Shown piece after piece: positions 10,403 through 18,019 of a stretch of 64,000 bases of DNA. Both the position numbers and the translations under genes were made by a program. Position 1 is the first letter of the stretch; each line of letters opens with the position of its first letter. The notes beneath the pieces were generated by a model that saw only the letters and a list, made by a program, of their open reading frames with translations, did no database searches and was not told where the DNA came from. Source of the stretch: Pseudomonas sp. PSKL.D1 (GTDB lineage Bacteria; Pseudomonadota; Gammaproteobacteria; Pseudomonadales; Pseudomonadaceae); contig NZ_CP118607.1 in assembly GCF_028898945.1 (NCBI RefSeq), forward strand, positions 3,272,001 to 3,336,000, read 5' to 3'.

Positions 10403-10481
10403 GTCGACCTCGTTCAGCCCTGGGCTGGTTGATCCTGCAACTGCGCCAAGTGGGGCGCGTCCTTGTGGTGAGTCCTGAACG

Positions 10482-10513
10482 CACCGCGGGGAGCCGGCAT
10501 GCCCCCCGCGGTG
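10482..10513 (-). other. Strong hairpin between collar-protein and repeat-protein genes
   Basis: CACCGCGGGG (10482-10491) and CCCCGCGGTG (10504-10513) form a perfect 10-bp stem with a 12-nt loop. It sits 17 bp after the collar stop and about 80 bp before the repeat-protein start. There is no U-run. It may stabilise or attenuate the transcript between the two genes. Confidence 0.55.
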
Positions 10514-10529
10514 GACTGCAACGCCAGCC

Positions 10530-11117
10530 TCAGTTACGGCTCGGGTAGATACCTTCCAGGGCAATGATGAAGTTGATGCCCAGGTAGGGGTTCTGCACGG
10601 AAAACGGCTGCGGGTTGCCGCCCACGAGGACGGTATGCTGCGGCACGGTGACGTCGAAAGGTTTCAGGTTGGTGTTGGCTGCGGCACTGGAGTAGATATC
10701 CGCGGCCGCCCCCGAGCCGCTGGTGTCATAAGGCTTGGCCAGCACGTTGGCCGGCGACGGTGCAGGCGCATTGGCATCACCTTCCACTGCCGGAATGGAC
10801 ACCGAGATGGTCTGGACCGGGATTGTCACTTGCTGACCCGGCGCGTTCGTCGACAGCAGCGTGACGGTGTTGGCACCCGCTGCCTGGCCCTGCACGATGT
10901 TGGGCAGCCCAGGCCCGGTACCGAAACCGATCGGCGCACGGCCGCGCAGGTCTGGCAGGGCGAAGGTAGTCTGGCCATCGCCGCCATACTGGGTCCCGAG
11001 CAGCGCAAACAGCGCGTTGTTCGAGGCAATGCTCATTATCTGGCCTTGGCAGAACGCCCAGCCTCGTGGCGGAAAGTTGCCTGCGAACATCTTGATCTCA
11101 CCGAGGAACGGATCCAT
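10530..11117 (-). CDS. Phage tail-collar domain protein (microcystin-dependent-protein family)
   Basis: The 195-residue protein starts MDPFLGEIKMFAGNFPPRGW and continues with a WAFCQGQ turn and the LPDLRGRAPIGFG segment typical of the tail-collar (MdpB-like) family. A TAGGAG site 8 nt upstream supports the ATG at 11117. Such proteins in bacterial chromosomes are usually small, often several per cluster, and of unclear role; the fold comes from phage tail fibres. Here a single copy lies immediately upstream of the giant repeat-protein gene in the putative secretion operon. It may be secreted with that protein, may be a second cargo, or may cap it; these are inferences. No phage genes surround it. 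Confidence 0.88.
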   Translation of the reverse strand: MDPFLGEIKMFAGNFPPRGWAFCQGQIMSIASNNALFALLGTQYGGDGQTTFALPDLRGRAPIGFGTGPGLPNIVQGQAAGANTVTLLSTNAPGQQVTIPVQTISVSIPAVEGDANAPAPSPANVLAKPYDTSGSGAAADIYSSAAANTNLKPFDVTVPQHTVLVGGNPQPFSVQNPYLGINFIIALEGIYPSRN

Positions 11118-11173
11118 TTACTGCTCTCCTATAACTACCTGCAAGGCAGGCCGAATGGCCCGCGAAAGTGGGT

Positions 11174-11644
11174 TCAGGGGCGATGCATCTTCAGGTACAA
11201 ACCGTTGTCGTCCACGACGTCAAAGCCGTTGCGCCGGTACAGCCGCAACGCCGGGTTTTGCGGTGTTACATGCAAACCCGCGCTCAGGCCCTGGCGGTCG
11301 GCCTGCGCCAGCCACTGCGCAAGCAGCCGGGTGCCGATGCCCTGGCCTTGCCAGGCGGGCAGCAAGGCCATGTCGATGATGTGCAGGTGCCGCTCGGCCC
11401 AGTGCAGGTAGGCACGGCCGATGCGTTCACGGGGGGTTTCGATGATGGAAAAGCAGGCGTCAGGGTACTGCGCCTGGTAATGGGCGTGCTGGGCGTGGTG
11501 CTGCTGATCGAGAAAGTGCCCGATCACTGCCGAGTCCCACCCCAGCGCGGCCATTTCGGCAGCCCGAGTGGTGCCGTACAAGGCACGCAGGAACGCCTGG
11601 TCGGCGTCCGCCATGGGACGCAGAAGCACCTCGGAAGTCGACAT
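11174..11644 (-). CDS. GNAT-family N-acetyltransferase
   Basis: The 156-residue protein has the GNAT core. The acetyl-CoA-binding motif A reads MALLPAWQGQGIGTRLL, followed by the QNPALRLYRRNGF motif B common to small-molecule and protein acetyltransferases. It lies between the sulfotransferase and the collar gene, 57 bp from the collar gene, in the same direction. An AT-richer 170-bp gap separates it from the sulfotransferase and could hold an internal promoter. The acceptor cannot be read from sequence. Position suggests either modification of a neighbour's product or an unrelated gene inserted in the cluster. Confidence 0.85.
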   Translation of the reverse strand: MSTSEVLLRPMADADQAFLRALYGTTRAAEMAALGWDSAVIGHFLDQQHHAQHAHYQAQYPDACFSIIETPRERIGRAYLHWAERHLHIIDMALLPAWQGQGIGTRLLAQWLAQADRQGLSAGLHVTPQNPALRLYRRNGFDVVDDNGLYLKMHRP

Positions 11645-11815
11645 CGCTCACGCTTCCCTGCTCAAGTTACCCCGGGGTGAGGGGCGCACATCCTAGTGAA
11701 TTGTCCTACGAGATGGCGTGGAGCGTAGCTGAATAAAAAGGCACATTGCCACCACCGCTTAGGCAAATGGCAATCTTTTCTCAAACGGCCGTTCTAACCC
11801 TTTTGACACCCTTTT

Positions 11816-12790
11816 TCAAGCCTTTTGCAAGCGTATGATTTCCAAGCCGTTATAGGCTTCGAGCGCCCATTGGCGCACACTGGCGCGCAACGCCTCACCG
11901 GCTTCCTGGCGCTTGCGCTCACTATCGGCAGTAAAGCTCACGGACGGTTGCTTGGCGTCGAACCCGGCCACTTCACGCAACCTTGGCACTGCGTCCGGGG
12001 TCACCCCGAACGCCGGGGCCAAGCGCCCCCACAGCGCGTCCGGCAGCTCGCTGTAGTTGACCGCAATGCCACCGTGGTCGCGGCACAGCACCAGGCCAGC
12101 CTTGAGGGTTTCACCGACCATCCGGCAGGTGTACTGCAGCGTGTCCATGCCCTGGCCGCCCGCGAGCAAGGTATCCAGGGCCGAGGCGCCGAGCAGCCCT
12201 GGCACGCGCTGCATGCCGGCCTGGCGCAATTGCGAGACGACAATCTCCAGCGGGTCGCGGTAGAGGAAAATCCGCGGCACCTGGGGATAGAGTCCGGCCA
12301 GCAGCGGCGCCTCGAAGACGTTCCAGGCATCCAGCTTGATCACCAGCTGGCGTTCCTCGCCGTGGCGGCGCTGGCCATAGGCCGATAACAGCGCGCGCAC
12401 GGCCTCGGCCTGCCAGCCCTGCGCGCCTGGGTCCTGCAAGGGCGCACGCAGCAGGTTGTCCAGCGGCGGCGGCTCGGACAGCACGATGTTGTGCGCCTGG
12501 CTGGCCAGTAGCTGGGCGATCAGCGTCGAGCCACAGCGCGAGGCATGGAACACCAGTGCCGACGGCGCCAGGCCCGGGCTGCGGGCGTGCCAGTCAAACA
12601 GGGCCTGAAGGTCGGTTTCGCGGCGCATGGCCTGGTTGAACGGCAGACGCAGGGCCTGGTCGACATCATCCCGGAAAAAGGGCCGGGTCAGGCGCTGCTG
12701 GCCGAACCAGCACCAGTCCAGGCGCCATTCGCCCTCGCGGCGCCACAGCCGGATAGGCAGCCAGCCGTGAAAGTCACTCACACTCGCCAT
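11816..12790 (-). CDS. Sulfotransferase-family protein
   Basis: Residues 81-95 read FHASRCGSTLIAQLL, the 5'-phosphosulfate-binding loop of PAPS-dependent sulfotransferases. A later IFLYRDPLEIVVSQLRQAG matches the 3'-phosphate-binding RDPxxxxxSQ segment. The ATG at 12790 was chosen because GGAG lies 6 nt upstream; an in-frame ATG at 12802 has a poorer site. The gene overlaps the end of the beta-hydroxylase gene by 13 bp, so translation is probably coupled. The family transfers sulfate from PAPS to hydroxyl or amino groups. The acceptor is unknown, but the coupling hints that the product of the neighbouring hydroxylase could be the acceptor. Confidence 0.82.
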   Translation of the reverse strand: MASVSDFHGWLPIRLWRREGEWRLDWCWFGQQRLTRPFFRDDVDQALRLPFNQAMRRETDLQALFDWHARSPGLAPSALVFHASRCGSTLIAQLLASQAHNIVLSEPPPLDNLLRAPLQDPGAQGWQAEAVRALLSAYGQRRHGEERQLVIKLDAWNVFEAPLLAGLYPQVPRIFLYRDPLEIVVSQLRQAGMQRVPGLLGASALDTLLAGGQGMDTLQYTCRMVGETLKAGLVLCRDHGGIAVNYSELPDALWGRLAPAFGVTPDAVPRLREVAGFDAKQPSVSFTADSERKRQEAGEALRASVRQWALEAYNGLEIIRLQKA

Positions 12791-13578
12791 TGGTCGCTCC
12801 ATGCCTGCTTGCCCTGGCGCATGGCGCTGTGCACTTCGGCGTCAGAAAAGTCCAGGCCGATGCGCGCGCCCAGGGCGACGGCCTCGGCCACGAAGTCGCG
12901 CGGGTCGCTCAGTGCCTGCAGGCGGGCCGCCAGCTCAGGCGACTGCGCCACGCACTGGCGGAAAGCGTCAAATGCCTGCCCTGCCCGGCCCGGTTGCAAG
13001 GCCGGCGTCTGCGCCCGCCCTTGCTCGATCAACGCCAGCAGCCAGCCGTCAGGCAGGCAATCGAGCACCAGGTGAATGCGCTCGCCAGGGCCCGGGTTGC
13101 TTACCCGGTGCGGGCGCGACAGGTCGATGAACCAGCACTCGCCCGGGCGCATGGGCACCTGCAAGCCGTCAACCAGGAACTCGACCCCTCGCGGGCTCAG
13201 CAGCGGCACATGCAGGCGCAGCGGGCCGCCGGGGCGGCCCAGGTCCGGGTCGCGGTGCTCGTGGATCCGTGCACCCGGGCCCAGACGCAGCAGGCGTGCC
13301 GCCCGCAGGGTTGCGCGAAACGGCGCCAGCACGGCCTGCCAGGCCGCCTCGTCCAGCCACCAGCCCAGGCACAGTGCCTTGCCTTGGCCAGGTGCCAGCG
13401 GCACCGGCGCATCCTCGGTGCTGACCAGCGCCACCCCGCTCCACTCGCCCTCGTAGTAGCCGGTGTTGAAATGGCTTTGCCAGGCTTGGGCGGGCACCTT
13501 CTGCAAGGCCTGTAGCAGGGCCGCCAGGTCGATGGCCAGGGGTAGCCGGGCACAGCGCGGCAGGGTTGCGTCGGTCAT
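12778..13578 (-). CDS. Aspartyl/asparaginyl beta-hydroxylase-family protein
   Basis: This 266-residue protein carries the iron-binding pattern of the AspH family (2-oxoglutarate/Fe(II) dioxygenases): IHEHRDPDL around residues 105-112, RLHVPL at 121-126, and RPHRVSNPGPGERIHLVLD at about 155-173. The start at 13578 (MTDATLPRC) has GGGAG 6 nt upstream. The family hydroxylates Asp or Asn side chains in proteins or peptides. It is placed 18 bp after the M50-HlyD gene and overlaps the sulfotransferase gene, inside an export operon whose cargo contains many Asp/Asn-rich loops. Modification of the cargo is a reasonable but untested idea. Confidence 0.87.
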   Translation of the reverse strand: MTDATLPRCARLPLAIDLAALLQALQKVPAQAWQSHFNTGYYEGEWSGVALVSTEDAPVPLAPGQGKALCLGWWLDEAAWQAVLAPFRATLRAARLLRLGPGARIHEHRDPDLGRPGGPLRLHVPLLSPRGVEFLVDGLQVPMRPGECWFIDLSRPHRVSNPGPGERIHLVLDCLPDGWLLALIEQGRAQTPALQPGRAGQAFDAFRQCVAQSPELAARLQALSDPRDFVAEAVALGARIGLDFSDAEVHSAMRQGKQAWSDQWRV

Positions 13579-13596
13579 TGGTGCTCCCTCCATGGC

Positions 13597-15690
13597 TTAG
13601 AAACCACTTTCACGCACACCCAGCGCCGCCAGTCGACGCCAGGCCGCACCCAGCAGCGACTCGCGGCCGCCATCGAGCACCACCATGCCGCGAAGTGGCT
13701 GCGCCACATCGGCGGTGTCGCCCAATGCCGACAGCTGCACACCGTACTGCGCCTGCAACGGCTCGGCGCGTTGCTGGCCATCGCGGCGCACGGCAATCGG
13801 GCCGTGGCGGTCGGACGCCAGCGCCTGCTGGTCGAGGTAGGCCACACCGGTGGCATCCACTTGCTGCAGGCGCACCGCCAGCGCAGCGCGGGACGGGTCA
13901 TCGGCAATGAATCGCCCCTCACTGCCCGCCGCCACCCGCCACAGGTCGGCCTCGGCCAGGTAACCGCGCAGGCGCACGCCCGGCTCGACCACCCGCCCCA
14001 GCGTCAGCGCGGTGTTCACCCACTGCCCCGGCGCCAGGTCGGCCGGCAGGTCGCGCAGCACGCCCGTGCGCGGTGCGCGCAACAGCAGGCGCTCGCGCTG
14101 GGCGGCCAGGCCACGGTATTGGGCCACCGCCTCGGCCAGTTGCTGCTCGATCACCCCGGCATCGCTGGCCGTGGCGCTGCGCCCGGACTGGCGACGCAAC
14201 AGCAGCTGCAGGCTATCGATTTCACGGCGCACGATGGCCTGGCGCGAATCCAGGTCCGGCGACTCCAGTTCCAGCAACAGCTGGCCCTGGGTAACCGCCT
14301 GGCCATCGCGTACCGGCAGGCTTTTCAGCCGCGCCGCCACTGGCGCATGCAGGGCGCTGACCCGCGATGCTTCAAGCATCGCCGGCACTTCCACGCCACC
14401 GCGCCACGGCACCACCAACAGCGCCAACAGCAACGCCAGGCCGGCGCCGATGCGTAAAGCCTTGCCAGGCTGGGCCTGGGCGCGCTGTTGCCACCAGTGC
14501 TGCAGTTCCTTCCACACCGGCAAGCCAATGAACCAAACCAGTTCCACCAGCATCAGGAAGATCCCCAGCACCTTGAAGAACAGGTGGTACACCGCCAGGG
14601 CGATACCGAAGAACAGCACTGCACGCCAGATCCACGCTCCATAGCCCCACACCAGCAGGCGCCGTCGCAATGCCGGCGGCCAGGGTTCGGGCATCGGCTG
14701 GCCATAGCCGAACAGCGCCTCACGCAGGCGCCAGCGGCACAGGGCAAAGGCCCGCTGCTGCAGGTTCTCGACACCCCACAGGTCGCTGACCAGAAAGTAA
14801 CCGTCAAACCGCATGAACGGGTTGAGGTTGACCAGCAAGGTGGTGATCCAGGTGGCGCTGGCCAGCATGAACGCCGCCGTGCGCAGCGGCCCGTCGGGCA
14901 ACAGCGACCAGGCCAGCAGCGCCAGCACCGCCAGCACCAGTTCGGCGAACACCCCGCCAGCATCGATCAGCAGCCGCGAGCGCCGATCACTGACGCGCCA
15001 GGCATCACTGACGTCGGTGTAGAACATCGGCAGCATCACCATGAACGCCAGGCCCATGCTCTGCACCCGGCAGCCGGCGCGCTTGGCCATGTAGGCATGG
15101 CCAAACTCGTGGCACAGCTTGGCGAAGCCCAGGGCGAGGCCAAAGGCAAGCAGGCCGCCGAGGCTGAACAGGTGCGGGAAGGTGGCGACGAAGCGCGACC
15201 AGTCGCGCATCACCAGGAACAGGCCGAGCACCAGCAGCAATGGCAGGCCAGCCCTGAGCAGCCAGCCACCGTGGCGTTCGAGCACAGGCCAGGTGCGATT
15301 GAGAAAGGCGTCCGGGCGCCACAGGGGGATGCGGAAGAACAGGTACTGGTGCAGGGCCTTTTTCCACAGCCCCTGGTGGATTGCGGCGGCCTTGCCGGCA
15401 TAGCTCTGGCGCTGGCGCGGATCCTGCGCGGTGAGCAGGTCGTGATGGCCGAGAAAGGTCAGCAGGTCTTGCAGTGCTTCACCATCCAGCGGCGCACCGG
15501 GCTCGCCATTGGCGGCGTCGAGCACCTGCTGCGGCTCCCCCAGCGGCCAGTGGCGCAGCAGGCGTACCGCCGCCGCACCCAGCTTGAAGTAACGACCCCG
15601 CAGCGGGTCGGCCAAGGTCCATTGCGGCGCGCCGTCCAGTGCCGGGGCGGCCGGCGACAGCTGCAAGTCCGCCCGCAGCGCTGGAAGCAT
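13597..15690 (-). CDS. PqqD-like / M50 site-2 protease / HlyD-type fusion membrane protein
   Basis: The 697-residue protein begins with a PqqD-like region (about 15-90). Several membrane segments follow, with the M50 zinc motif CHEFGHAYM (HEFGH at 194-198) and the second metal motif NLNPFMRFDGYFL near 288-300. After more membrane helices (to about 470) comes a periplasmic HlyD/biotinyl-lipoyl-like half with a coiled coil, ending near 697. Its ATG (15690) overlaps the stop of the preceding adaptor gene as TGATG, so the two are translationally coupled. Related chromosomal proteins are annotated as peptide zinc metalloproteases of the YydH type. With intact catalytic residues it should be an active intramembrane protease joined to an adaptor. 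In this operon it occupies the inner-membrane role normally taken by an ABC exporter. Confidence 0.87.
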   Translation of the reverse strand: MLPALRADLQLSPAAPALDGAPQWTLADPLRGRYFKLGAAAVRLLRHWPLGEPQQVLDAANGEPGAPLDGEALQDLLTFLGHHDLLTAQDPRQRQSYAGKAAAIHQGLWKKALHQYLFFRIPLWRPDAFLNRTWPVLERHGGWLLRAGLPLLLVLGLFLVMRDWSRFVATFPHLFSLGGLLAFGLALGFAKLCHEFGHAYMAKRAGCRVQSMGLAFMVMLPMFYTDVSDAWRVSDRRSRLLIDAGGVFAELVLAVLALLAWSLLPDGPLRTAAFMLASATWITTLLVNLNPFMRFDGYFLVSDLWGVENLQQRAFALCRWRLREALFGYGQPMPEPWPPALRRRLLVWGYGAWIWRAVLFFGIALAVYHLFFKVLGIFLMLVELVWFIGLPVWKELQHWWQQRAQAQPGKALRIGAGLALLLALLVVPWRGGVEVPAMLEASRVSALHAPVAARLKSLPVRDGQAVTQGQLLLELESPDLDSRQAIVRREIDSLQLLLRRQSGRSATASDAGVIEQQLAEAVAQYRGLAAQRERLLLRAPRTGVLRDLPADLAPGQWVNTALTLGRVVEPGVRLRGYLAEADLWRVAAGSEGRFIADDPSRAALAVRLQQVDATGVAYLDQQALASDRHGPIAVRRDGQQRAEPLQAQYGVQLSALGDTADVAQPLRGMVVLDGGRESLLGAAWRRLAALGVRESGF

Positions 15691-17006
15691 CACAGCCCCA
15701 GCCCTTGGCGCACTGCTGCCAGCGGGCGGCGCAGCAGGTAGTAGGCCAGTGGTGCGCGTTCGCCGTAGAGCTTGGCCGTGCCGCGCAAGCCGATACGTGG
15801 TGGTGTGTCGGTGAAGGTTGCATCCAATCGGTAGGCCAACTGCCCCGCTGCAGTCGCCTGGGCTTCGTAGGCAGCCCGTTCGAGTGTGGCCTGGTGCCGA
15901 TGCAGCGGGTCGCTGTCGAGGAACAACGCCACCTGCGCATCCGGCTGCAGGGCGATGGCATCCCCCACCGGCAACTCCAGGCGCAACTCGGCCTGGGCAG
16001 GGTCGGCCAGTTGCATCAGCCGCTCGCCGGTCTGCACCGGTTTGCCGGTCCAGCGCTCGGCGTCGGCAAACACCGCGATACCTGCTCGCTCGGCGCGGAT
16101 CTCGCTGCGCGCCAGCAACTGCCGGGCATAGTCGAGCTCGGCGCGCTTCTGCTCCATCCGCGCGGCCAGCAGGTCCAGGCGCGCGCTGGAGTCGGCATCG
16201 GTGAAGGCTCGCTGGGTGCTGGCCTTGAGTTCCGCTTCGGCAACGCCCAGGGCACGCTCGGCCACATCGGCCTGGGCCTTGAGCGTGGTGGCGTCGAAGC
16301 GTACCAGCAGGTCGCCGGCCGCCACGGTCTGGTTGGGCTTGACCAGGAATTCGGCGATCACGCCGTCCAGCGGCGCCGCCACCACCCAGCCGCCGCGCGG
16401 CACCACTTCGGCTGGCGCCAGCACCGACTGGCGCACCGGCACCATCAGCACCAGCAGCGCCGCCCCCAGCACCGCCAGCACGCGCCGCCGAGGCCAGCGC
16501 AGGCGCCATGGGCGAACCGGGTCGAGGGCCTGCCAGGCGTGTGCATAGGCGTGGGCCAGCTGCACCAGCAGCGAGTGCTCGGAAACGTTGAAGGGGTGTT
16601 CACGGGCCAGCCACAGGCCACCGAACGGGCGGCCCTGGCGGTCGAGCAACGGCAGCCAGTACGCCTGCCCGGCCGACAGGTCCTGCCAGTCGGCCAGGGC
16701 CTGGGCATCGAGCATCGAGGGCTCGACGGCCCCGGCCTGGCCAGCCACACCCGCCGCCTGCAGCCTGCCAGCGGCACACTCGACAAAGGCCACGAACGGC
16801 GCATTGGCCTCGACTACGCTGATCCCGGTCAGCGCCCGCACCTTGCCGGCAATCAGCAGGGCGGCGTGGCGAAAGCCGAACAGTGCCTGGCCGTCGTTGA
16901 CCATGGCGAATGCCAGCTCTTCAGTGGTCGCCGCCTCCCGGGCTTGGCGCTCCAGGCCGAGAAACAGGGCGAACGCGCGCTCGGCCGCACCACTGGCGAC
17001 GTTCAT
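15690..17006 (-). CDS. HlyD-family adaptor with N-terminal GAF-like domain
   Basis: Of 438 residues, the first 160 look like a GAF sensory domain (LFGFRHAALLIAGKVRALTG and YWLPLLDRQGRPFGGLWLA segments). A single membrane helix follows at about 175-197 (VLAVLGAALLVLMVPV), then an HlyD-type adaptor: a lipoyl half-motif (WVVAAPLDGVIAEFLVKPNQ), a coiled coil and a beta-barrel. The N-terminal domain would be cytoplasmic and the adaptor periplasmic. The start overlaps the upstream gene as ATGA and the stop overlaps the next start. A cytoplasmic ligand-sensing domain on a periplasmic adaptor is uncommon and could gate export. Confidence 0.83.
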   Translation of the reverse strand: MNVASGAAERAFALFLGLERQAREAATTEELAFAMVNDGQALFGFRHAALLIAGKVRALTGISVVEANAPFVAFVECAAGRLQAAGVAGQAGAVEPSMLDAQALADWQDLSAGQAYWLPLLDRQGRPFGGLWLAREHPFNVSEHSLLVQLAHAYAHAWQALDPVRPWRLRWPRRRVLAVLGAALLVLMVPVRQSVLAPAEVVPRGGWVVAAPLDGVIAEFLVKPNQTVAAGDLLVRFDATTLKAQADVAERALGVAEAELKASTQRAFTDADSSARLDLLAARMEQKRAELDYARQLLARSEIRAERAGIAVFADAERWTGKPVQTGERLMQLADPAQAELRLELPVGDAIALQPDAQVALFLDSDPLHRHQATLERAAYEAQATAAGQLAYRLDATFTDTPPRIGLRGTAKLYGERAPLAYYLLRRPLAAVRQGLGL

Positions 17007-17788
17007 GGTTTGTCCGCAAAGCTGGCGGTGCCGCTCATGCCGGCCAGCAGGCCGTGGGCATCGGTGGGCAGCTCGCCGATCAGCAGCAGCGTCTGGCTGC
17101 CTTCATCGATGCGCGCGCCCACCCGCTTGACCTTGGCCGCCAAGGGCTGGCCGGTTTCATCGGGGGTGAACTGGAACACCTGGCCAGGCTTGACCCGGGC
17201 CAGCCAGCGCGAAGGCACCAGCAACTGGATCTCCAGCGAGCGGTTATCCACCACTTCCAGCAACGGCGCGCCATTGGCGACGCTTTCGTGAGGTTGCGCG
17301 CGGCGCTGCACCACCCGGCCGTCGAACGGCGCGGTGACCACGCAGCGCTTGACCTGCACCTGATACACCTGGGCTTCGGCCTGGGCCTGGGCCTGCTTGA
17401 CGTCGGCCAGCGACACTTCGAACTGGCCCACGGATTTCAACGCGGCCAGTTGGCGGTTGTGGTTGAGCTCTTCGCGAGCGGCGCGCACGGCGGCCTGGGC
17501 AGCGTTGAGCTGGGCCTGGTAGGCCGAGCAGTCGAAACGGGCCAGGGTGCTGCCCTTCTTGAAGTCTTCGCCGTCGGCGTAGGGCATCTCGACGATGCGC
17601 CCGGCCAGTTCACTGGCCAGCACGGCCTGGTCGCGGGCACGCAGCACGCCACGGGCATTGTGCCCATTGCCCGCCTCGGCGGTGGCGTGCGGGGTATCCA
17701 GCAAGGGGTCGCCAGGGGCCTCGCTGGCCCAGGCCAGCGGCAGGTGCAACATACTCAGAACCAGAGCCAGCCGAATCCCACGACACAT
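17003..17788 (-). CDS. RND/HlyD-type periplasmic adaptor subunit
   Basis: The 261-residue protein has a Sec signal (LALVLSMLHLPLAWA), then a membrane-fusion-protein core: a lipoyl half (VLASELAGRIVEMPYADGED), a coiled coil of about 60 residues, the second lipoyl half (VTAPFDGRVVQRRAQPHESV) and a barrel domain. ATG at 17788 is preferred over the GTG 9 bp upstream because AGGGAG sits 8 nt before it. It is the first gene of the train. Adaptors of this class bridge inner-membrane pumps and TolC; no RND pump gene is present here. Confidence 0.87.
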   Translation of the reverse strand: MCRGIRLALVLSMLHLPLAWASEAPGDPLLDTPHATAEAGNGHNARGVLRARDQAVLASELAGRIVEMPYADGEDFKKGSTLARFDCSAYQAQLNAAQAAVRAAREELNHNRQLAALKSVGQFEVSLADVKQAQAQAEAQVYQVQVKRCVVTAPFDGRVVQRRAQPHESVANGAPLLEVVDNRSLEIQLLVPSRWLARVKPGQVFQFTPDETGQPLAAKVKRVGARIDEGSQTLLLIGELPTDAHGLLAGMSGTASFADKP

Positions 17789-18019
17789 GTTGCACACTCC
17801 CTTGCGAACACAGTGGCCGGAGTGTACGAGAAAACTGATGGCACGGATACATCACGCAGATGAAGTTCACACGGGTGCAATTTGCAGGCCGTCAGCGCTC
17901 GACTGTCACGTTCCGTTGCAGCATCCAAGGCATGGAATTGCAGTGGTCAACTCATCCGGTGTCCGGGGTTGGTAGACCACTACATAGAAAGCCTGGCAGC
18001 AGGCGAGACGACACGGGCT
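17789..18019. promoter_or_regulatory. Intergenic region upstream of the secretion-like operon
   Basis: These 231 bp must hold the promoter of the operon starting at 17788, because the next gene upstream ends at 18020 in the same direction. A perfect 7-bp inverted repeat (AGTGGTC at 17942-17948, GACCACT at 17975-17981) lies here. No confident -35/-10 pair was found by eye. Confidence 0.4.

Noticed and set aside
10530..11117. Prophage remnant at the tail-collar gene
   Set aside because: No integrase, capsid, tail or lysis genes are nearby, and the collar family is common as a lone chromosomal gene.
13597..16509. 970-codon minus-strand frame reading across two adaptor genes
   Set aside because: The first 273 residues are low-complexity Arg/Gly/Ala from the wrong frame of the GAF-HlyD gene; the true start is at 15690, coupled to the upstream stop.
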